Shown here piece by piece: positions 41,401 to 52,045 of a DNA stretch of 59,308 bases. Source of the stretch: Acidobacteriota bacterium (GTDB lineage Bacteria; Acidobacteriota; Thermoanaerobaculia; Gp7-AA8). The notes below the pieces were generated by a model that was not told the origin of the DNA, made no database searches, and was given only the letters and a program-made list of their open reading frames with translations. Made by a program: the position numbers and the translations under genes. Numbering within the stretch: position 1 is the stretch's first letter; each line of letters opens with the position of its first letter. Location of the stretch: the NCBI GenBank assembly GCA_019247495.1, contig JAFAOU010000068.1:1-59308 (forward strand). The letters run 5' to 3'.

Positions 41401-44317
41401 GACGGCCACGACCGACGCAAACGGCTTCTACACCTTCACCGGCCTGGCGAACTCCAGCTACGTCGTCAAGGTTACCGACACCAACGGCAACGTGGTCGGC
41501 TTCGGCGCGACGTCGGAGAAGACCGAGGGGCTGATCTCGGGACCGAATCCCGGGAACGCGATGGAGGTCATGGACCTCACCACCAGCCCGGGTACCGCGG
41601 CGACAACGAACGGCTCCCCGAACGTCGTCGGCACTGGAACCACGTTCGTCAGCAACTACAAACCCAACGATCCGATCCTCATCGGCGGCGTGCTGTTCAC
41701 GATCCTCAGCGTCACCGACAACACGCACCTCGTCCTGACCAGCAACGCGGGGACCACGGCGGCCGGTCAGGCAATCAGCTCGCCGGACGTCGACTTCGGC
41801 TTCGCGCTGCTGTCATCGATTCCGACGCTCGTGAAGCTCACCTCGTTCGACGCTCAGCAGGACGGCGCCGATGTGCTCCTGCAGTGGCACACCAGCTTCG
41901 AGAACGACAACCTCGGATTCAACATCTACCGGATCGTCGGCGGCACCACCACCAAGATCAACGAGCACCTCATCGCCGGCACCGCCTTCATCACCAAAGG
42001 CCATCCGAAATCGGGTCACTCCTACCGCTTCACGGACAAGCTCCCCTCGGCCAACACGTTCGCGCAGTACACGCTCGAGGACGTCGACACGCACGGCAAG
42101 TCGAAAACAAACGGGCCATACACGACGCGCCTGGTACACAACGGCGACGAGTTCACCAGCCAGCCGCCGTCTCCCACGCTGCACAACATGGTGACCTCCG
42201 ATCCTCTGCTCGTTCCGGCAGACGGCATTGGCGCCGTGCAACCGTCCACGCTTCCGACGCCCACCGCGGCACAGATCAGCCAGCAGTTGGACAACGCCGA
42301 TACGGCCGGGCTGAAGATCAGCATCACGAAGGAAGGGTGGTATCGCCTCACTGCCTCCGCGATGACGGCCGCCGGCTTCACCCCTCCGACCGACGCCAAG
42401 AAGCTCGCGCTTTTCTGCGACGGCATCAAGCTGCCGATCGTCATCAACGGCTCGCAGGGCAACAAGTTCGGACCGAACGATTCGATCGAGTTCTACGCCC
42501 TCGGCCTCGACACTGCGTTGACGGCGTCGCGCACGTACTGGCTGCGCATCGATCACAACACCGAGCAACTCACCACGAACAAGGGCGGCGGCGGATCGCC
42601 GGCCAGCAGCGTCCTGTTCACGTTCAAGCGTTCCGACCGTACTCTTCTGGCCAGCGGCCTTACAGGCACCGGCGACGGCGGCGACAACTTCTTCGGGCCG
42701 CTCATCACTACGCAGCCGATCTCGCAGGATCTCACCGTCGCCAACCTCGACCCAGCGGGCGGCAACGCTTCGCTCCAGATCGTGATTCAGGGCGGCACCG
42801 ACTCGATCCAGCATCAGGTGCGCGTCGAGATCCGCGGCCAGCTGCTCGGTACCGCGATCCTCGACAACGTCGAGCTGAAGTCGTTCAGCTACTCATTCCC
42901 GCAGAGTTACCTCGCAAACGGCGCGAACGCGCTGACTCTGACGTCGCTCAACACCGACGATGACGTCAGCATCCTCGCTTCCGCAACGCTCACCTACCAG
43001 CATCTGCTCAAAGCCGACAACGGTCTGCTGGAGGTGAAAGTCGCCGGCTCGCAGCAGCTCACCGTCGACGGATTCACGAACAGCACGATCCGCGCGCTCG
43101 ACATCACCGATCCATTCGCGCCGCGCGGCCTCGACGTCACCGTCACTCCCGTCAGCGGCGCGTTCCGAGCGACGTTCACTGCGCCGGCGTCGGCGACACC
43201 GCGCACCGTGGTCGTCTTCTCCAGCGATCGCATCCTGACTCCCGCCGCCGGATCATTGACGCTCAACGCAACGTCGCACTGGTCCGATCCTCACGGCCGT
43301 CAGGCGGACCTGATCATCATCACCAACTCCGCCTTCACCGCCGCGGCCAACACGCTCAAGTCCGTGCGCGACGCCGGCGGAACGCTCACAAACGTGGTCG
43401 ACGTGGAAGACATCTACGATGAGTACAACTTCGGCATCGACAGTCAGGAGGCGATCCGTTCGTTCCTGAGCTCGACGCGCACCTGGTCGCGTGCGCCGAA
43501 GTACGTGCTGCTCCTCGGCGATGCCAGCATCGATCCGCGAAACTACCTCGGCCTCGGCGCGTTCAACTTTGTCCCGACCAGACTCGTACCGACGGTCTAC
43601 TTCAACGCACCGTCCGATGACTGGTTCACCGATTTCAACAGCGACACGATTCCCGACCTGGCCATCGGCCGCATCCCGGTGAAGACCGCCGCCGATGCGA
43701 ACACGGTCATCAACAAGATCGCCACCAGGACCACGCCGCTGACTACCTCCTCGCAAAACGCCGTGCTCATCGCTGACGTGCCGGAGACATTCGACTTCGA
43801 GACTGAAGCCGCCGTGGCGAAGACGCTGCTGCCGCCAAGCTTCAACGTGCAGACGATCAACATCGGCGCGACGCCGACTGCCCACAACGACATCGTCACA
43901 GCATTCAACGCGGGGCCGGTGCTCGTCGACTACATGGGCCACGGCTCGGTGGAAATCTGGAGCTTCGATCTCTTCAACTCGAACGACGCTTCTGCGCTGA
44001 CCAACAGCGCGCACCAACCGTTCGTGATGGCCATGACCTGCCTGAACGGCTACTTCCACGATCTCTACTCGGAAAGCCTGGCCACGGCACTGCTCACGTC
44101 ACCCAACGGCGGCGCCGTGGCGGTCTGGGCATCGTCGACGCTGACCGAGCCGTATCCACAATTCCAGATGAACAAAGAGCTGCTCCGCCAACTCTTCGGC
44201 GCAACACCGGTAACGATCGGCGACGCCGTCCGCGCCGCGAAACAAGCAACGCAGGATCTCGACGTCCGCCGCTCCTGGCTCCTCTTCGGCGACCCATCGA
44301 TGAAGCTGACGAAGTAA
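35447..44317 (+). CDS. Giant secreted gingipain-like (C25) peptidase with SdrD-B/DUF11 stalk
   Basis: A 2956-residue secreted protein. Signal peptide MRHPLTHRALRTIIVTSCLLFLCAGAAFG; a beta-rich N-terminal domain (YFLPGDEQNMYFIFND, YYDHWENGYNFDPN); DUF11-like sandwiches from about 550; then four or five SdrD-B-like Cna domains recognisable by LWLDADADAIQDIGEPGIDNVIV, WVDANGNGLRDPGEVGLGGVVI, FNDLNGNGFQDAGEPGIAGVTV and WNDADKNGVIGNTESGLSGVTL. Eight ~65-residue modules interrupt these domains. An FN3-like domain (VLLQWHTSFENDNLGFNIYRI) precedes a C-terminal C25 peptidase with H2832 in DYMGHGSVEIW and C2865 in AMTCLNGYF. The ATG at 35447 has AAGGA 8 nt upstream. No sorting signal at the C-terminus is recognised. 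Confidence 0.85.
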   Translation: MRHPLTHRALRTIIVTSCLLFLCAGAAFGQAAAGYSEYFLPGDEQNMYFIFNDLDTNAGATGMHSVTSVVAWSANTTVYYDHWENGYNFDPNNPAATADETYTLATPGTIKVFESSNVPNIRNAASTCAGQTNPGNRCYDGGDRVYVAGGPVTVTRAMWMEARGAGNQGDAWEIYPVKPQLTTYVLPFGEDNFATDTNFFTGFERVYALIQATDDNTTVTVDLNHDGAPDILNLNRDATWNNAGDGTTVTLQKGETFLLDRVSACSLHVTCTTFPGGGPLNSGAVINGNKTLQVKYVAGRIAQTYAARGLSAFPRGFWTNDYYAPFSQAANANAGVTDYYLFNPNATPLTINWQSQTTSGSFAIPGNSSQSYNRAIGANPSVPVGSGLYFSATSPFWGVGFGDSTSQGTPTGQAFEWGFSLLPTTFLYKEHFMGWSPGSLPLNTAPTNGNGVFLTVGQDNTQVFVDYNNDGTPDVTYTLNRLQSQFVPPGPTGALDGARFYATGLFSMSYGENADTATTPTPNLDLGYVALPATDFVSLVLTTSKSANPAVVSTASGSTTSFTIKANTQAYNVDGVTVVDTMPPNWQFVPGFTTITKPDLTVTNSAAAAGTVTTNGTTAVVGTGTTFTALTAGNPITIAGIGYTIQSITDNTHLTLATTAPAAAGQTYFVAGAGNEPVITGAGTAGNPYVLTWSTAKTGGAFLPNQQVTITFRAATTSAFANGTLSQNNVVSSATRTVGNSPPVSQTFTATDFAYVASGSVSITKASSVPAATPLFPGDTFTYTTTVTNPASAGTNPLTGIAIYDSLPAGLSMVAGTTSLNRSTVGDSFNSQAYTLNVGTRNWAGNWTEAGDTGGGATNGSAVQGDVQIVGTELRLDNANSTQMTISRAVNLTGATNARLSFRYRTDTGVDAADVFSILGGTAGVGGAFGTTIGTITGITGATTGTASFDITGLINANTAIRFTFPAGSYQGATEFIYIDDVSITFDVAVAVAGNNPPDILSSSSLYTLVGGQSLTATNTVQVNNPFPSGQTSVTNTSFTSSVQLPIQLASNPVTNIVATPTVLAATVAGRLWLDADADAIQDIGEPGIDNVIVTLKDQFGTPVASATTDSNGRFIFSGVAPGNGYYVEATTSGNPNGLPPGLTQSAPIGNTNNRTAVFNLSAGQNYNQADLGYAASSSTAAFGDQAWVDANGNGLRDPGEVGLGGVVIKLYRDTNGNGVLNVGVDALVDTLVFGTGTVSATNGSTAIVGTGTTFTTLQNGDTISISGTTYTVNTVTDNTHLNLTANFTGTTGAGLAYKIPTTTASDGSYLFSGISPATGVETYFVVARTPAGYTLTTPTPGSPNVTFKYTSVFGGASFLSADYGYLPPGGTTFSYKDRIFKDTVFSTGPGTVSATNGSNAVVGTGTTFKNNNIGDAFEIAGVGYTIATITDDTHLTLTTNYAQATGAGKAYKSFGTFDNTESGIGGVSVEILDSSLNVIGTTITAADGTFTFSGMTGGGADYTIKITDTTGVLTNFIGTSSYAIADQRLVSNLVASIDRSATPSFGFTVSRSIGDTVFNDLNGNGFQDAGEPGIAGVTVRIAKDANANGIIDLAAGAGTVTATNGSPTVTGAGTTFLNYHAGEPIAIAGTGYIIQSIASNTSLTLTTNYGQATGAGKAFTANPAGAGTVATTAASNVVTGTGTAFLTDFKVNDTININGTDFVVQSIASNTSMNLTTNAAATAAGLAYRAPVFFGVVTTDANGKYLFSGLANGSYIVSVQNPASFNYIGADIGTVQATNASAAVVGTGTAFTKFVAGETITITTAGVNATYTILSITDDTHLTLSTNFAQATGAGKVYGRPDSDAVSLGAQLGATVTAAGSVLDRDFAFQVPAASQRAITGKLWNDADKNGVIGNTESGLSGVTLDIIPIATGPGTLSVTNGVNSVVGTGTTFTQYSPGNVITIAGVPYTISGITDDTHLTLTVLYRGATAAGLAYQRGGAAIETATTDANGFYTFTGLANSSYVVKVTDTNGNVVGFGATSEKTEGLISGPNPGNAMEVMDLTTSPGTAATTNGSPNVVGTGTTFVSNYKPNDPILIGGVLFTILSVTDNTHLVLTSNAGTTAAGQAISSPDVDFGFALLSSIPTLVKLTSFDAQQDGADVLLQWHTSFENDNLGFNIYRIVGGTTTKINEHLIAGTAFITKGHPKSGHSYRFTDKLPSANTFAQYTLEDVDTHGKSKTNGPYTTRLVHNGDEFTSQPPSPTLHNMVTSDPLLVPADGIGAVQPSTLPTPTAAQISQQLDNADTAGLKISITKEGWYRLTASAMTAAGFTPPTDAKKLALFCDGIKLPIVINGSQGNKFGPNDSIEFYALGLDTALTASRTYWLRIDHNTEQLTTNKGGGGSPASSVLFTFKRSDRTLLASGLTGTGDGGDNFFGPLITTQPISQDLTVANLDPAGGNASLQIVIQGGTDSIQHQVRVEIRGQLLGTAILDNVELKSFSYSFPQSYLANGANALTLTSLNTDDDVSILASATLTYQHLLKADNGLLEVKVAGSQQLTVDGFTNSTIRALDITDPFAPRGLDVTVTPVSGAFRATFTAPASATPRTVVVFSSDRILTPAAGSLTLNATSHWSDPHGRQADLIIITNSAFTAAANTLKSVRDAGGTLTNVVDVEDIYDEYNFGIDSQEAIRSFLSSTRTWSRAPKYVLLLGDASIDPRNYLGLGAFNFVPTRLVPTVYFNAPSDDWFTDFNSDTIPDLAIGRIPVKTAADANTVINKIATRTTPLTTSSQNAVLIADVPETFDFETEAAVAKTLLPPSFNVQTINIGATPTAHNDIVTAFNAGPVLVDYMGHGSVEIWSFDLFNSNDASALTNSAHQPFVMAMTCLNGYFHDLYSESLATALLTSPNGGAVAVWASSTLTEPYPQFQMNKELLRQLFGATPVTIGDAVRAAKQATQDLDVRRSWLLFGDPSMKLTK
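37271..37459 (+). repeat. Intercalated ~65-residue module, copy 1
   Basis: Encodes AGTVTTNGTTAVVGTGTTF...IAGIGYTIQSITDNTHLTL...GQTYF. It sits inside a DUF11-like sandwich, between the strand ending PDLTVTNSAAA and the strand beginning GNEPVITGAG. Confidence 0.7.
39149..39343 (+). repeat. Intercalated ~65-residue module, copy 2
   Basis: Encodes GTGTVSATNGSTAIVGTGTTF...ISGTTYTVNTVTDNTHLNL...GAGLAYK. It interrupts an SdrD-B-like domain after VDALVDTLVF; the host domain resumes at TASDGSYLFSGIS. Confidence 0.75.
39611..39805 (+). repeat. Intercalated ~65-residue module, copy 3
   Basis: Encodes GPGTVSATNGSNAVVGTGTTF...IAGVGYTIATITDDTHLTL...GAGKAYK. It splits YKDRIFKDTVFST from FDNTESGIGGVSVEILD, the two ends of one SdrD-B-like unit. 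Confidence 0.75.
40235..40426 (+). repeat. Intercalated ~65-residue module, copy 4
   Basis: Encodes GAGTVTATNGSPTVTGAGTTF...IAGTGYIIQSIASNTSLTL...GAGKAF. It follows DANANGIIDLAA in an SdrD-B-like domain and is directly followed by copy 5. Confidence 0.75.
40442..40636 (+). repeat. Intercalated ~65-residue module, copy 5
   Basis: Encodes GAGTVATTAASNVVTGTGTAF...INGTDFVVQSIASNTSMNL...AAGLAYR. It is tandem with copy 4; the host SdrD-B-like domain resumes after it at FFGVVTTDANGKYLFSGLA. Confidence 0.75.
40764..40966 (+). repeat. Intercalated ~65-residue module, copy 6
   Basis: Encodes IGTVQATNASAAVVGTGTAF...TTAGVNATYTILSITDDTHLTL...GAGKVYG, with two or three extra residues in the central turn. 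It separates NPASFNYIGAD from RPDSDAVSLGAQLG, late in the same SdrD-B-like domain as copies 4 and 5. Confidence 0.75.
41187..41380 (+). repeat. Intercalated ~65-residue module, copy 7
   Basis: Encodes GPGTLSVTNGVNSVVGTGTTF...IAGVPYTISGITDDTHLTL...AAGLAYQ. It follows GVTLDIIPIAT; the host resumes at ATTDANGFYTFTGLA. Confidence 0.75.
41586..41779 (+). repeat. Intercalated ~65-residue module, copy 8
   Basis: Encodes SPGTAATTNGSPNVVGTGTTF...IGGVLFTILSVTDNTHLVL...AAGQAIS. It precedes the closing strand PDVDFGFALL of the last SdrD-B-like domain, just before the FN3-like domain. Confidence 0.75.
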
Positions 44318-44325
44318 ACGAATTC

Positions 44326-44351
44326 GCAGGGCGGGCGCGAGCCCGCCCTGC
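44326..44351. terminator. Perfect 11-bp hairpin between convergent genes
   Basis: GCAGGGCGGGC, loop GCGA, GCCCGCCCTGC. It lies 8 nt after the giant gene's stop and 16 nt beyond the PIN gene's stop on the other strand, so it could terminate both. There is no T-tract. It resembles the hairpin at 5411-5440, which also follows a PIN toxin gene. Confidence 0.6.
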
Positions 44352-44367
44352 ACGAGTTGGGTCTCCG

Positions 44368-44784
44368 TCAGCCGTCGTGAATCGTCATGTCGTCGTCGAA
44401 TATCCGCACGTAGGGATAGCGCCGAATCTTCTGGTCCGCGGTCATGAGCGGAATGTCGTGAACGCGCGCGGTGGCCACGATGATCTGATCGGCGGGATCG
44501 CGATGAAACCTGCCCGGTAACCTGCACGCTTCAACGGCAATTTGCTGCGTGAGCGGAAGCAGACGAATGCCCGAAGGACCGAGCGCTGCAATGAGCCATT
44601 CGTCGAGGTCCCGTTGAAGGTCAATTCTTTTGAGCTCGACGAGCTTGGCGATTTCCCAGCACGAGATCACGCTCACAACCAGCTCTTCGCCGTCGTAGGC
44701 ATCGTCAAGGGCGCCGATGACATCCCACCGCGTCATGTCTTCGTGGACCCACCACAGCCAGATGTGGGTGTCGAGCAGGATCAC
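44368..44784 (-). CDS. PIN-domain ribonuclease toxin (VapC-like)
   Basis: A 138-residue PIN protein opening VILLDTHIWLWWVHE, the usual start of this VapC subgroup. Other acidic residues: E in SCWEIAKLVELKRI, D in HRDPADQIIVATARV and D in LMTADQKIRRYP. The GTG at 44784 overlaps the antitoxin stop as GTGA and begins at the canonical residue; an ATG at 44799 is possible but adds five residues. Family activity is Mg-dependent RNA cleavage, restrained by the antitoxin. This subgroup differs from the first PIN gene of the window (4951-5397), so they are separate acquisitions. Confidence 0.85.
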   Translation of the reverse strand: MILLDTHIWLWWVHEDMTRWDVIGALDDAYDGEELVVSVISCWEIAKLVELKRIDLQRDLDEWLIAALGPSGIRLLPLTQQIAVEACRLPGRFHRDPADQIIVATARVHDIPLMTADQKIRRYPYVRIFDDDMTIHDG

Positions 44785-44990
44785 TTCAGCGCATCCCACT
44801 CCGATGGATCGACGGCGGGACCGAAAGGATCGTCGTACCGGAATGGAGCGCCGTGCAGAGGGTAGGTCACCGGAACCGGATCGAGAATCTGGATCGAGAC
44901 TTCGACCTCATCGCCTTCGACAACCGGGAGATCGTCGATAGCGATTTTGCCGTCCTTCATAACCAGAACTTTGCGTTTGTGAGTCTTCAT
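44781..44990 (-). CDS. Antitoxin of the PIN-domain toxin
   Basis: A 69-residue acidic protein. MKTHKRKVLVMKDGKIAIDDLPVVEGDEVEVSIQIL resembles a compact SpoVT/AbrB-type half, and the C-terminal PLHGAPFRYDDPFGPAVDPSEWDAL is a conserved toxin-binding tail in antitoxins of this type. It overlaps the PIN gene by 4 bp and precedes it, the classic antitoxin-toxin order. DNA binding and autoregulation are expected from the family. Confidence 0.7.
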   Translation of the reverse strand: MKTHKRKVLVMKDGKIAIDDLPVVEGDEVEVSIQILDPVPVTYPLHGAPFRYDDPFGPAVDPSEWDALK

Positions 44991-45066
44991 GACCGAGGCC
45001 TCGCCCGAGGGTACCTCGGTAGATTGAAAAAGAAAACCGGCAATCGCGTCCCGTACCTGGAGGCCT

Positions 45067-46340
45067 CTAAAGCGTTCCGCGCAAGGCGGTCAGCTTCTGC
45101 ACGAACCTGGCAGGCTCGTAGCGTTCGCGGCTCTTGATCTCTTCGAACAGCGCGTCGATGGCGGCGGTCATGGGGCTCTTGAGCAGGCGCGGATTGTTGC
45201 GCGTCAGTGCGGAGGCGAGGCTTTGAAGCGCGAGGGCGGTCTGCTCGGCGGAATGGACGTCGGAGGTCAGAAGGAAATCCGTGTCGCCGGCGATGGTGCG
45301 CATGAGCGCGCGGACGTCGTCATCGCGCCAGCTCAGGGTGGCAATCTGCGGTGTGACGCTGTCGATGATGCGCTTGGCGTCGACGGCGGCCTGCAATACG
45401 GCGTTCGGTTCGTTCATGCGGGCAACGCGCGTCGCGATCAGCTGAACGTCGTTGTCGAGCTGTGCGCGCGCCGAGGGGTTGGCGCGGCCAACGAGGAGAC
45501 GGAGGACGGCCCAATGCTGCGGACTCCAGGACGGCAATCCTGCGCGGCCGGGCCAGCCCCGTTCCTGGCGCCATCCGCTCGACTCGAGCGAATGGTGACA
45601 GTTGATGCAGCTCATGTCGGAGAACTCGGGCCACTTCTCGCCGCGGGCGTGATGCGCGAGATTGTCGAGCGACTGGCTGAACGCCGCGGACTGGCCGACG
45701 GCGAATGCGCGCGCGCCATGCGTGTCATTCTCTTTTCCGCGGCGCCAGTGCGGCGGCATGGTCTCGGTGTAGTTGTCGAGCTCGAACGCGAGGATGGGAT
45801 GGCCGGAAGCGATCAGCTCGTGGTCGACTTCCTTTTTGTCATTGCCGAGGTGGCAGGAAAGACAGACGGACGCTCGGGTGGGAAGCGAGCGAAGGTCGGC
45901 CATGCCGGCGGCGACGGATTGCTCGTGCGTCCAGCCGGCCGCGGTGTGCTCGGCGCGCCATCCGCTCGCGGGACCGTGACACGCTTCGCACTGGATTCCA
46001 TCCTCCAAATCAACCTTGCCGGAGACGAGTGACGGTGGAATGTTCGTGGTGTGGCAGTCGAGACAAACGTGTTCCTGATACGCCTTCCCTTTGAGGCGCA
46101 TGTTGCGGGCAATGCGCGCGGAACGATCGTTGAAGAGGATGTTGTAGGCCTGGGCGTGGCGGTCGCTGTTGAGCCACGTGTAGTACTCGTTCTGAAGGAT
46201 GCGGGTGGTGTTGAGCGGTTGTGTCGAGCCGTGGCAGCCGGAGTTGACGCAGGATGCGACGCCTTCGTAGTGGCCGGGTTGCTGCGCAGCAGCGCCGACG
46301 GACATCAGCAGCAAGAGGATGGTCATTCGTTTCATCGTCA

Positions 46341-46344
<4 letters not shown>
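45067..46344 (-). CDS. Exported pentaheme cytochrome c
   Basis: A 425-residue periplasmic or extracellular cytochrome with signal peptide ending AAAQQ. Four CxxCH motifs (CLDCH, CEACH, CLSCH, CINCH) and one expanded CX4CH (CVNSGCH near residue 32) give five c-heme sites in the N-terminal ~250 residues. The arrangement, with GPASGWRAEH after CEACHG, fits the cytochrome c554-like family (PF13435). The last ~150 residues are helical and heme-free. It is the last gene of the operon, overlapping the decaheme gene by 4 bp (ATGA). It probably takes electrons from or passes them to the decaheme partner. The expanded first motif could need particular maturation. Confidence 0.85.
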
Positions 46345-49951
<3,607 letters not shown>

Positions 49952-49952
<1 letters not shown>

Positions 49953-52045
49953 CAGAAGGTCAGAATCACGTTCGTGAAGACGTGGACAAGCGGGCGATTT
50001 TTTTCGTAGATGTCTTTGAATCCGCGGCCCGGCAGAAGGACGGCCGTGCCGCCGACGATGACAACGTTCTGGTTGAGCATCGGCCGGTAGCGAAGGCCGA
50101 GCGAAATGTCCGTGCCGAGGGTCTTGTGGATGTTGCCCTGGAAGAGGATCGCTTCGACTGATTGCGTCGCATCGAGGCGGATGTAGTTCGCCGTGCCGAT
50201 CGCTTTCAGGCGCGGCGTGACGTCGACGTCGATCCCCGCGCTGGCGATCTGCACGCCGGGATTGACGTAGTTCGGCTGCCCTTCATCTTTCGAGCTGCGC
50301 AAACTCGTGAGCAGCGAGCCGCGTTCGACAAGCGCCACGCCGCTGCCCGCGAGACGGATGCCGAGGCGGTTGAAGAAAGAGAAGCCGCCGCCGGCGAAGT
50401 TGGGGCTGTCGTAGATGGCGTCGAATCCGGTTGCTTTGCGATCGCGCGGATCGTGGTCGCCCGTCGCGTAGAAGAACGCCAGGCGCGGGCGATACCAGTC
50501 GCGATCGTAGGAAACCTCCAGCGCCGCCATGCCTGCGCCGATCCTGACTCCGTTGCTGTCGCGAAGATTCGGATCAGGTCCGGCAATCGGGTTCAGATCG
50601 TCGTGCCCGAAGACGTAGTAGACGGCGTGATCGACGTTGAAACGTCCGATGTGTCCGAGGCCGGATTCCCCGAGGTACGCGGCGCGGATCTCATGCGGCG
50701 TGAAGACGCCGACCGGCGCGGGACGTACGAGGACGCCGTTGCGGTCGTAGTGGAAAGGGCCCTCATCGCGGACGAAGTGGAAGCTGAACTGCTGCGTGTA
50801 TCCGTGAACGAGGAAGTCCTGCCAGTAGACGTTGGCAATGACGACCTTCTGATCGCGCAAGTCCCTCGTGTTCAGGCCGGAGTTGGTGTCTTTCTCCAGC
50901 CGGTCGAACACCGCCAGGTTGTATTGGTAACGATTGGACGCGTAGTTTCCGAAAACGCGGAAGCCGAGGTTGGTGTCGTTGAAGATGAAGCCGCGAAAGT
51001 CACTGTTGAACGGCTGTGAGCCGGCGCGGAAAGAAATGAAGTCGTAGTTCGGCGAGAGGTCGGCGATCTTCCGTTCGTAGAAAAACTCCTGCAGCGCGAC
51101 GTCGCCATCCGTCCGCGAGGTTCCTCGGCGGACATCCGGCTTGACCAGCCCGTTCTCACGCAGGTGGACGTAATTGAGGTTGCCGATCAGCGTGATCTTG
51201 TATCGCTGCTCGATCGGCTTGAACGCCGTCAGTCCCTGAAAAAGATCGAACGAGGCGATGAGGTTTTCGTTGAAGAGGTTCTGGTTGTCTTTGCCGAAGA
51301 CGGTGATCGAGGTGGGCTTGACGGCGCTCACGCCCGACGGCGTCGGCAGCGTGCGCGACTCGGCCAGCGTGTCGCTGATGGCGGTGAGGTTGAGGAACCA
51401 GTCCTTCCCGAAAATCGGCAGGTCGCCTTTGAGCAGGTTCGTGTTGTACGGATCGAGTGTGGCACCTTCCTGACCGATGATTTCCTTGAGGCGCTTCGGG
51501 ATAGGGCGCCCCTTCGGCTTCTCGGTCAATTCGTACGGCGGCGGCGTGATGCGCCACCGGTCGGTCATCTCCTGATACGTGTCGGGATTGGGAAGTTCGG
51601 GCGTGCCGTAGCGCAGCGGCGGCGGCTCGATCATCGGCTGTCGCTGCACGTTTCCCTGAATCTGCACGCGCAAAAGCTGCGTTGCGGTGACGCCGCCCGA
51701 GGTGGCGGTGATGGTCCACGTACCCGTTTTCACAGGCGCGGTCCACATCAATGTCCACTGGCCGTTCGCATCCGCGGTGGTCTGGCCGTTGCCCGATTTT
51801 TCGATGCTGATGGTGATGACGGCGCCCGGCAGCGATGTCCCGCTGAGCATGAACGGTACGCCCTCGGCGTAGAGCGGACGATCGTCGTTGATGGTGATGG
51901 GGGCGGTTTGCGCGACGGCGTATGTCGCGACAAGCATGACGATGACGAACAGCCGGCGAGCCGCCGGCGGTCCAGCCGGCGAGCCGCCGGCGCTACGATC
52001 GCTAGGATCGACGGTTCTTCCTACGAACACGGTTTCCCTGCGCAC
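49952..52045 (-). CDS. Outer-membrane beta-barrel protein, cytochrome-associated porin
   Basis: Up to 697 residues. The signal peptide core LFVIVMLVATYAVAQ lies ~32 residues in, followed by an Ig-like segment (PLYAEGVPFMLSGTSLPGAVITI, to ~125) and a large C-terminal beta-barrel with alternating strands ending VHVFTNVILTF, the terminal Phe of outer membrane proteins. The N-terminal ~30 residues are encoded across a GTAG-type REP repeat (51951-51998) and overlap the upstream gene by 25 bp; GTG at 52030 or ATG at 51937 are alternative starts, the latter giving a signal peptide too short to be convincing. Sandwiched between multiheme cytochromes with 1-bp spacing, it is the likely barrel of a porin-cytochrome conduit. 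Confidence 0.75.
51951..51998. repeat. GTAG-type REP with tandem 19-bp unit
   Basis: AGCCGGCGAGCCGCCGGCG occurs twice in a row (51951-51969 and 51974-51992), then CTAC, so the minus strand reads GTAGCGCCGGCGG at its head. The right part matches 3335-3361. It falls within the 5' coding region of the barrel gene, where its minus strand encodes AGGSPAGPPAARR. Confidence 0.65.

Noticed and set aside
39833..41728. Long open frame antisense to the giant peptidase (631 codons, minus strand)
   Set aside because: It lies opposite the eight-module region, is Arg/Gly/Asp/Val-rich with repeating composition and no domain, as expected of a GC-driven shadow frame.
37271..41779. Assembly duplication creating the eight internal modules
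   Set aside because: Copies differ at many amino acid and third-codon positions and sit in different hosts, so they are not identical duplicates.
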